Assembly: GCA_003990745.1 (NCBI GenBank)
Contig: RBNI01001805.1
Span: 1 to 20,783, forward strand
Source of the DNA: Jimgerdemannia flammicorona
Lineage: Eukaryota; Mucoromycota; Endogonomycetes; Endogonales; Endogonaceae
DNA length: 20,783 nt
Direction of reading: 5' to 3'
Shown: positions 10,495-17,061 of the stretch, piece after piece
Layout: every line of letters starts with the position of its first letter
Position numbering within the stretch: the first letter of the stretch is position 1
Program-made: the position numbers and the translations under genes
The notes under the pieces: model-generated
What the model saw: only the letters and a program-made list of their open reading frames with translations
Told to the model about the DNA's origin: nothing
The model's database searches: none

Positions 10495-12525
10495 CTACTG
10501 CTCCATGCTCATCTCCCCCTGTGCTGTGTCCAGATTGTGTTCTACAGCGACCTCCTCCTCTTCCCTCCTCTGAGCCTCCAATCCAGCCAGCAGTTCATTC
10601 ATCTCATCATCGGCCTTCTCCTTGAACCCCTCCCAATATTCGATGCATGCCTCCTACCAGAGCTGCAGCCCATGGCGCTTATTCCAGCAGTACTCAGCCC
10701 TCTCCCCTGCAACAACTGCCATCTCTGCATCCCTCTCTTTATCCACCTCATACCCTTCCTCTGCTAGGTACACCGCAAGAATTTCCGCCTTCAATATCTT
10801 CGTCACTCCATCCCCCTGCAGTATTCCAGCCCAGTGCTCATCACTCATCACCCACAAGTCCACCTCCCCTAACTCTTCTGCCACAAGGTCATTTATCATC
10901 TGACGCATCCAGATCAAGTTCCCCACCTCCTTCCCCCCTGGAGTCGCTGGCCTCCCACCATCCAACATAGTGGTGTCAGCTCCGACACTCACAGACTCAT
11001 CCCACACCTCTGGGACATCCACCAGTTCCTCCTCACCAGTAGCCACCACCTGGCCACCATACACCACCTCCGGAACCCCAAATTGCACCCTCTGGGCCCC
11101 TCGCATCTGCACATCCTCTACCACTCTGTTTCGGGAAGCCGGGCCATGCCTAATAAGGGGGGTAGGGGTAGGGGAGCTCTCCCAATCCTCCTCCCAAACC
11201 TCCAGCATGCCATCAGCAAATAGATCCTTACTAGTCTTCTCCCCAGCCTCTCCTTCTGTCTTCTTGTCCTTCCCCTCCCCCTCACTAGCCCAGATACTCG
11301 CACCGGCAACCCCGGCACCCTTCCCCTCACTCGCATTCCCCAGCGGCCTGTTGTCCAGCTTGGCCAGCAACTCTTTCTGTCTCTTATGCCCCTGATCCCT
11401 TTCCCACTGCTTCTTGTTCACTTGAATCCACTTTCCATCCACCACCTCCAAGTGCGTTGCCTCCACGAAGGCTGCCCAAGCCTTCACCTGCTTCTCCACA
11501 GCACTCTCCAACTCTTCTAGCGCTTCCAACAAATTCTCCTCCTCCTTCTCACTTCCCTTCACCCTCATCACCTTACACAAAATTGCTCCCCAGACCATTG
11601 CCGAAGGCCAGTCCCTTGCCTTCCCAGTAGCTTCCTTCCCAGCTAGCCTAATCCGCACATCCACGTCCCCAGTCCTGAGCGTAGTCCCTTCCCAGACCCG
11701 AAATCCGACATCTACCACCTCTCCATATTCCGCCATGAAGTCCTCAACCCTCTTTCTTGTCTCCATTGCTGTCACCGTCAGCACTCCTTTTACCAGCAGT
11801 TGGACCACCCTAGGATCCCACTTCAGACAGTGTGCCATCGGAACACACACCTCTCCAACCACCAATCCAATCTTCAATGTCTCCTCCAATGGAGCTGCCT
11901 CCTCAAAACCAACCTCCACTCCCTCCAGGCCCTTCAAAAACTTCACGGACACAGCCCCTGCCACCTGCTTAGCGATGAGCCCCAACACTATTTTCGCCGT
12001 CACCGCTAGGCCCCAGAAGCATAGTGTAACCGCAAATGCCGAGATCGATTTTTTGAGTAATGGGGCCACTGCCAGACCCGTTACACCATCGGCCAAGTCC
12101 CCTTGTCATCTAAGCCTCAGCCGCTCAGCCTCGTCATCAGCCGTCACATCTGGATTTTTTTCCAGATCGACAGTCCCACCGCCATCAGCAGTTACACTCC
12201 CCCCAGCCGCTACTCCCCCAGCTCTACCGCCCCCTCTTCCAAGGACTGCTCCCCCCTGCACTGGCACCTTCTCCTTCTCGGTCTCTCTGCCCTTCCTCAG
12301 CCAGCTCTCCAGTCCTGATGCCTGTTGTCTCCCCTTCACCATCTCCGTGAAGCTTGCCCTCTCAGATCCAAAGTCTCTGTCACCTCCTCCACCCCTTCCA
12401 TGTCCACCAGCCAGCAGCCCCCTCATACCCCCCCCCAGGCCTGGACCCCACCCCACCTGCTGCCAGTCGAAAGCACTTGGGCCACCCTGCCCAGTATGCA
12501 CCTCAGGTTGCTTGTCAGTCGCCAT
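10495..12525 (-). pseudogene. LINE copy B ORF1 (RNA-binding/gag-like protein), two in-frame stops
   Basis: The start is the ATG at 12525 (MATDKQPEVHTGQGG), with the same GAGACTAACAAC context as copy A. Domain order is as in A: GGPSAFDWQQ; Gly-rich stretch; ASFTEMVKG; DLEKNPDVTADD; then from 12096 the folded region with RRM-like patterning (TLCFWGLAVTAK; VVQLLVKGV; AEYGEVVDVGFRVWEG; TGDVDVRIRLAGKE); a charged helix (SEKEEENLLEALEELESA); a Lys/Glu-rich segment; and the C-terminal block GKEVGNLIWMRQM to AEELGEVDLWVMSDEHW. The ORF ends EMSMEQ with TAG at 10495-10497. Internal stops are TGA at 12106-12108, in the poorly conserved linker where A also carries a TGA (at a different site), and TAG at 10654-10656 after GLQLW, where A reads CAG. 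The long unbroken piece 12096-10654 is the best example here of the C-terminal half. Confidence 0.86.
12148..12167. repeat. Conserved inverted repeat in ORF1, copy B
   Basis: Identical 7-6-7 inverted repeat to that of copy A, at the same place in ORF1. Confidence 0.7.
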
Positions 12526-12616
12526 GTTGTTAGTCTCTTTTCGCCAAAAACGATGTTGTAAGTGCTCTCCAAAGGTTGGGTAACCCAAATGGTACTGCGT
12601 GAACTGCCTCCCAATG
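12526..12616 (-). other. 5' leader of LINE copy B
   Basis: This leader of about 91 nt ends GAGACTAACAAC before the ATG, identical to copy A. A GCAGTACC box and a GGTTACCC box match the A leader. Its first bases (CATTGGGAGG) are the least certain of the four leaders, and the true edge could be some bases either side. Confidence 0.55.
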
Positions 12617-14139
12617 TCTCTTCACACTGCATATTCCTTGACATGGCTTGCTCGCTATCCATTCCCAGATGCGCTTACTCTTGTTTGGTTTTAGACCATG
12701 CTGTGTATACCACACTTAAATCAGTCAAGCAACTGCCTTCGCACTTGCTCACAGTCACTGATAAGAATCAGGGTTTTGTGCTTATTCCTAAATCACTCTA
12801 CCTTGATGGCCTTTCTGCCCTCCTTTGAGCCACAGCCTACAAGCCTAGTACTCTTGGATTGGATGAGGTTCTCACTCTCCTTCAGATTTCTATGGCTCAT
12901 GCTAGATCTCTTTTGGACTCTCCTTTTGTGAACCCCATTTTTAGCTTCTTCCAGGACTCTTTTTCCTCTCCAGATGTTCGTCTTCCAGTTTTCTATATCC
13001 TTCCTAAAGTTCACAAGCCTATTTTGGCTTGGCGTCCTATTATGGCTGCTTTTTGTTCACCTACCACCAAGATTTCAAAGTGGCTTTCCCACTTCTTTCT
13101 CTCCTGGATGGCTCTTCTTCAGCACCGTCTTGGGCCTGAGTACACTATTCTTCGTGATACCCAGGACCTCGCCCTTCTCTGCTCCACCATTGTGCCTGTT
13201 CATCATTTTTCCCATTTGGCCTCTGGTGATTTCTCCTCCTTTTATACTGCTATTCGTTTTGATGAGATCGATGATTGTCTTCGTTTCTTAGGTTCCATTG
13301 TTTTTCCTTTAGATTTCCCAGTTTCATTGGCTTCTATTGTTGAGCTCACGCTCCTTGTCTGCCACTCTAATTTTTTCGAGTCGACCCTTGGCTGTTTCCA
13401 CCAGGTCTATGGTATTGCCATGGGAATGAATTGTGCCCACATCCTTGCCAACCTTGTTGGCCTGGCTCATGAACTTCATATGATACGTGATCTTTCTTCA
13501 CCTCTGTCCATCACGTTCCAAGCTGGGGATATCTTTTTTTGTCAATACATTGAAAACTTCATCATCTTCGCTGTTGCTGGTGTCGATATCTCTAGTGTAT
13601 TTCTGGGCATCTACCCTCCCCATCACTCTATTACTTGGGTGTATGGTATGACTAGTATTCTCTTTTTAGACCTTTCCATTTCTCTTTCCCCCTTTTGAAC
13701 TATTGTATATTCTCATTTTCCTTGTTCTCAACAGTTCTCTGACTTTATGTCCAACTATCCTCATCACACTCTTCTTGAATGTGTTCATGGTGAGGCTCGT
13801 CATCTTGCTTTATGCTGCTCCCATCATTCTGATTGGGTGTCTGCTGTTCGGGTTCTTAGCAACTTCATGGTCCATCGTCGTTCCTACCCAATTTCTATCA
13901 TTCGCAATCTTCTTGCTTTAGTTGAATGGTCTGTTGTTCACTCTTCCCTTCTCTCTCCCCTTTATCCCCCCTCCCTCCCCTCCCTCCCCCCTTACCCACT
14001 CCATACTCCCTCTTCCTTCCCACTCCCGATTCTTGTTGTACCATTTGATCATGCTCGATGGGTTGCCCAATGCCCTGACACTGTCCTGCGCTCTTCTCTT
14101 TCTCGCCATGGCTTTTGTCTCTTCCTCGATGCCCTCTGA
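12617..14139 (+). pseudogene. Penelope-like element reverse transcriptase, decayed, 5'-truncated
   Basis: Penelope-like elements encode a reverse transcriptase related to telomerase. One plus-strand frame runs from the copy B border to TGA 14137-14139, broken by TGA at 12826-12828 and 13696-13698. Family signs: DKNQGFVLIPKS upstream; FYILPKVHKP (about 12985-13020, typical LPK-HK box); GDFSSFYTAI (13225 on, motif A with its Asp); YGIAMGMNCAHILANL (13408 on, motif B, usually GxAMGTxxAP). The catalytic box, normally of the form (R)YIDD, is QYIEN at 13543-13557, so both Asp are changed and the enzyme would be inactive. After the second stop a helical tail follows (HHTLLECVHGEARHLAL, then RRSYPISIIRNLL), as expected for an RT thumb. 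No GIY-YIG endonuclease could be found downstream. The N-terminus is missing at the copy B border. Base use is T-rich, unlike the flanking LINEs. Confidence 0.82.
13940..14036 (+). repeat. Polypyrimidine (C/T) low-complexity tract
   Basis: A stretch of almost only C and T with CCCTCC-like runs sits inside the tail of the Penelope-like frame, where it reads as Pro/Ser/Leu. It may be an expanded simple repeat. The opposite strand shows a long open frame here only because of this composition. Confidence 0.6.
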
Positions 14140-14548
14140 TTGCCTGTTCGCATCTTCCTTCTGTTTCTTCTTTAATCCATCGCTCTCATTTTGTGTTTTC
14201 ATCACCTTCTGGTGCCTCTGACTCTGTCGGAGAGGATTAAAAAACATCCTTGCCCCCTCCGGGGTCTCGCGCTCACTCTGGGGTCTCGGCCTTACTCCAC
14301 TCCCCTCCACTACCTTTGGCCCCTCGCTTCGCTTGGGCTTACTGCAGCTCACTCTGTTTCGGCCTCACCCCTCGCTTACTTTCACCCCTCCAGGATCTGC
14401 GGATGTTTTTTAATCTCAATTTGGATTTGTTTGTTTGTGATTTTTATCCTGCAACTGGGATTGGCTCCCCTTTATCTTCGCTTATCTCTGGCGGTCATGT
14501 GGTTCCTAATTCAGTTCGCCCCGAGTTGTGGCATGTCTTTCCTTTTGG

Positions 14549-14595
14549 GACGTCATATTTTGTATATAAGGACTGCATTTTTATGTTGCAATAAA
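14549..14595 (+). promoter_or_regulatory. Promoter-like cluster: CRE-like site, TATA-like box, AATAAA
   Basis: GACGTCAT at 14549-14556 lies just upstream of TATATAAG at 14563-14570, and AATAAA lies at 14590-14595. An ATG opening a 25-codon frame follows at 14654. The spacing would suit a polymerase II promoter with a short leader, or a terminal repeat combining promoter and polyadenylation signal. No expression evidence is available. Confidence 0.35.
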
Positions 14596-14653
14596 TGGCT
14601 GATGCAATTTCGGTTATATTCTTTGTTCATCTCCCTTATACATGCTTTTCCAC

Positions 14654-14731
14654 ATGTCTTCCGTTCGCTTTGACACTAGCTCTGGGTTTGCTCCCTTGGC
14701 TCCCACTGGGCCTTCTTCCTCCTCTGAATAA
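14654..14731 (+). CDS. Short open frame, possible 5' start of a retroelement ORF cut by the LTR
   Basis: ATG at 14654 opens 25 codons beginning MSSVRFDTSSG and rich in Ser and Pro, ending with TAA at 14729-14731, exactly one base before the TGTCAG that begins the LTR-like segment. The end may therefore be an artefact of the LTR insertion. It could be the first codons of a Penelope-like or other ORF whose rest lies elsewhere. No family is recognised, and it could be chance. Confidence 0.25.
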   Translation: MSSVRFDTSSGFAPLAPTGPSSSSE

Positions 14732-14793
14732 TGTCAGTACTGACATTCTGATGTAATACTGAATAATGCCAGCACTGGTATTCTGATGTAACT
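14724..14793 (+). repeat. 35-bp tandem duplication, two units, across the LTR 5' edge
   Basis: Units 14724-14758 and 14759-14793 both begin CTGAATAATG and run through CAG-ACTG and ATTCTGATGTAA, with a few transition differences. The first unit contains the perfect palindrome TGTCAGTACTGACA; in the second it has decayed. The first unit starts 8 bases before the presumed LTR edge, so either the edge is wrongly placed or the repeat arose at the junction. Confidence 0.7.
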
Positions 14794-15060
14794 CTAAATT
14801 ATACCAGCATCCTGAACCTGTACAACCATCAGTGCCAACCCTGGAACTTAGCAGTTTTTCTTATCCTGGCATTTAATTTTAGTTATTGTAATTTACATTT
14901 AGATTTATATCTTAGCTATCATTGAATTATATTTTGTATAAATACTTCTCTTATTTTCTCTGAAATAAAGTTAGTCAACTCAGTGCAATATATATACTTT
15001 CTTATAAGCAATCTAAGAGATAACAAGACAGTTTAAAAGATAAGAAGTTTGAGCAACACA
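14732..15060 (+). mobile_element. Probable solo LTR (about 329 bp)
   Basis: The segment begins TGTCAGTACTGACA, a perfect 14-base palindrome, and ends AGCAACACA, so it has TG...CA ends. Inside are TATAAATA at 14937-14944 and AATAAA at 14964-14969, in the order expected of an LTR (U3 promoter, then R with a polyadenylation signal). It is AT-rich compared with both neighbours. No tRNA primer site, polypurine tract or gag/pol sequence is present, and the 5 bases on the two sides (AATAA and CATCT) do not match, because LINE copy C starts right at the 3' edge. It is either a solo LTR or an LTR truncated by copy C. The orientation is inferred from the TATA box and AATAAA. Confidence 0.5.
14937..14969 (+). 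promoter_or_regulatory. TATA box and polyadenylation signal inside the LTR
   Basis: TATAAATA at 14937-14944 is followed by AATAAA at 14964-14969. This close pairing is typical of short LTRs. Confidence 0.45.
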
Positions 15061-15114
15061 CATCTTTCACCTGTACCATTCGGGTGACACAAGACTCAGA
15101 CAACACTTTCAACA
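15061..15114 (+). other. 5' leader of LINE copy C
   Basis: This 54-nt leader begins CATCTTTCACCTGTACC and includes GGTGACAC, matching the boxes of the A, B and D leaders. It is the shortest of the four. No TATA-like box lies inside. Confidence 0.7.
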
Positions 15115-17013
15115 ATGTCTTCAAGTATTGGTGCTATCATGATGGCAAGCAACACGCATTCTGGTGCACGTACTGGGCAGGGGGGCCCCAGTGCCTTTGA
15201 CTGGTAACATGTGGGGGGGGGTCAGGGTACTGGTCTTGGCATGCCGAGTGCTTTGGTGAGAGGATGTGGGACTGGAGGGGGTGGCAGAGGAGGTGCAAGG
15301 CCACATGGGGGAGGGAGGATGACCTTCGCAGATAAGGTCAGGATGGGGAAGCAGGCGACTGGACTGGATGGCTGGCTGGAGCTGGGGAAGGTGGCTGCTT
15401 CCTCAAGTGGCAAGGAGGCCTCTCCACTTGGGGGACAGCGTAGTGGGGCTGGCGGTGTAGTGGCTGAGGCAGTGACTGTTGATGGCAGTGTGATGGTCAA
15501 TCTGGAAAAAAATCCAGATGTGACGGCTGATGGGAGACCTGGACAGGGGAGTGGCGTAGGATCTTGGGACCTGGCTGATGGTGTGATGGGCCTCGTGGTG
15601 GCCCTGTTACTCAAGAAATGTCGATCGGAATTTGCCATCATGCTGTGCTTCTGTGGCTTGGCAATGACGGCAAAGCTGGTGCTGGGGCTGTTGGCGAGCA
15701 AGGTGAAGGGTGCAGCCTCAGTTAAGTTTTTGAAGAAGCTGGAGGCAGTCGAGGTGGGGTTTGAAGAGGAAGATTTGCTACTGGAGGTGGTGGAGAAGGG
15801 TGTGATGGTTGGAGGGATTTCAGTGCAGATGGCGAGGTGTATGTGCTGGGATCTCCAGGTGGTTCATCTGGTGATTGTGGACTTGCTGATGGTGAAGAAG
15901 GTGGAGGTGAGGAGGCTGGTTACAGATGTGGTGAAGGAGTATGGTGAAGTGGTTGACATCGGGTTCAGGGTATGGGAGGGAACTGAGTTTAGGACAGGAG
16001 ATGTGGACATCTGGTTGAGGTTGTTTGGGATGGAGAATACCAGAAAGGCTAGGGACTGGCCAGTAGCATTGAAGTGGGGCCCAGTGGAGTACAAGGTCTC
16101 GAGGGTGAAGGGGTCAGAGGAAGAGGAGGAGGACCTGCTGGAGGCACTTGAGGACTTAGTTGGGGCTGTTGAGAGATGGCAAAGGGCTTGGAGGGCTTAT
16201 GAGGCTAGGATGGTAGTGGAGGTGATTGAGGGCAAGAAGGTGCGAATGGACAAGGTGCTCTGGGAGAAGGTGAAGGGGAGACAGCTGCAGAAGGATTTGT
16301 TGGCCAGTTTGGATGGGGGCCAAAGGGCAGGGGCTACGGAGGAGGGCACTGGAGCAAGGGCTAGCGTCTGGGTGAGGGTGGGTCAGCAAGGGGAGAAGAC
16401 GAAGGAGAGTGGGGGACAGGGGCCAGAGGAGGCTGGAGTGGACACAGCGATGGTGAAAGATCTTCTGATCCAGTATAGTGTTCCCGAGGTGAGAGAGGGG
16501 GAGTTGGAGGATGTGTCTGAGGATGGGTGGGATGAGTTGGTGTGAACAGAGGAGAGGAAGGAAGGAGAGGTAGATCTGGAACAGGCAGCAGAGGTAGTTG
16601 GAGGGGAGAAGTGGCTATTGAGGGTGCTGCAAAATGTGGCGGCTGAGGAGCTGGGCGAGATCGACTTCCGGGTGATCAGTGAGGAATTCTGGGGGTGGGT
16701 GCTGCGAGGGGAGGAAGTCATGAGGAAGTTGAGGGATGAGATGATGGCAGCTCTTCTGGAGGCAGAGGAGTATGAGGTCACTGAGGCAAGGGAGGCGATG
16801 CTCTTGGGTATAGCCAATGAAAGGGCAGCCTATCTGTGGGGGCCAAGGAAGGGATTGGAGAAGTGGCAGGTGGTGTGTGAGGAGCATCGGGCTTCAATAG
16901 AGATGGTGGATAGTGAGGACTGTGCAGAACTATTGGCAGCTCTGGATGAACAGCAAAATGTGGAAGATGAGATTCAGTGGAATGGAACCTGGATCTGGCT
17001 GGAGAGGAATTGA
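15115..17013 (+). pseudogene. LINE copy C ORF1 (RNA-binding/gag-like protein), two in-frame stops
   Basis: The start is the ATG at 15115 (MSSSIGAIMM). Order: TGQGGPSAFDW, then TAA at 15205-15207 where A and B have Gln; a Gly-rich stretch; MTFADKVRMG; VNLEKNPDVTADG; folded region from DLADGVMGLVVALLLKK with RRM-like blocks (KEYGEVVDIGFRVWEG, TGDVDIWLRL); acidic helix EEEEEDLLEALEDL; a basic/Gly segment; TGA at 16543-16545; and a C-terminal helical block (NVAAEELGEIDFRVISEEFW to EEYEVTEAREAMLLGIANERA), ending with TGA at 17011-17013. All pieces lie in one frame of 633 codons. The C-terminal block keeps the AEELGEVD core of A and B although surrounding sequence has drifted, which suggests past selection. 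No zinc knuckle is seen. Confidence 0.85.
15500..15519. repeat. Conserved inverted repeat in ORF1, copy C
   Basis: The same ATCTGGA/TCCAGAT arms and 6-base spacer as A and B, kept although flanking ORF1 sequence has diverged strongly. Confidence 0.7.
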
Positions 17014-17061
17014 GCATAGAATTGTAGATGTAGAGTTATCAATATTATCAAAAATTTTGCT
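17014..17061 (+). other. ORF1-ORF2 linker of copy C, same frame
   Basis: Forty-eight bases lie between the ORF1 TGA and the codon aligned with the ORF2 start, which is ATA (17062-17064) rather than ATG. The length is again a multiple of three. A second stop, TAG at 17017-17019, lies in frame, so C has two stops here while A and B have one. Confidence 0.7.

Larger units (their letters stand above)
6906..12616 (-). mobile_element. LINE copy B, near full length, 3' end lost at junction with D
   Basis: Copy B reads on the minus strand from about 12616: a leader of about 91 nt starting CATTGGG, ORF1 from 12525 to 10495, a 30-nt linker, and ORF2 from 10464 to the junction with D at 6906/6905. The 5' end is less sharp than in the other copies because the first bases differ; it was placed by aligning the leader with that of A. 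At the 3' side it stops shortly after a GWGLQGGRR segment, lacking the last 30 or so codons, the AATAAA and the A-tail seen in copy C. It carries about ten in-frame stops but no frameshift that I can detect, and keeps the RT box FADD. On the right it abuts the Penelope-like element. Confidence 0.92.
14140..14731 (+). other. Non-coding stretch after the Penelope-like frame: possible 3' end plus promoter-like region
   Basis: No protein of known family is visible in any frame. Three things can be seen. A GC-rich part (about 14240-14400) has a 9-base direct repeat GGGGTCTCG at 14261-14269 and 14280-14288. A later T-rich part has a CRE-like GACGTCAT (14549-14556), a TATA-like TATATAAG (14563-14570) and AATAAA (14590-14595). 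A short open frame begins with ATG at 14654. Many Penelope-like elements carry terminal repeats with the promoter at both ends, so this could be such a repeat with the start of a following copy; that is inference only. Confidence 0.4.

Noticed and set aside
13918..14352. Minus-strand 144-codon basic/Glu-rich open frame
   Set aside because: It lies opposite the polypyrimidine tract and the Penelope-like tail; composition alone explains it.
14140..14660. GIY-YIG endonuclease of the Penelope-like element
   Set aside because: No frame shows the GIY/YIG spacing or conserved Arg and Glu; only hydrophobic low-information ORFs are present.
14732..15060. The LTR-like segment as a long 5' UTR of LINE C
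   Set aside because: Copies A, B and D have no such sequence upstream of their CATCT-type starts.
15503..15514. A AAA AAT slippery site in ORF1 (LEKNP) as a programmed -1 frameshift
   Set aside because: The -1 frame meets a stop after a few codons in copy C, and ORF2 already shares the ORF1 frame, so no frameshift is needed.
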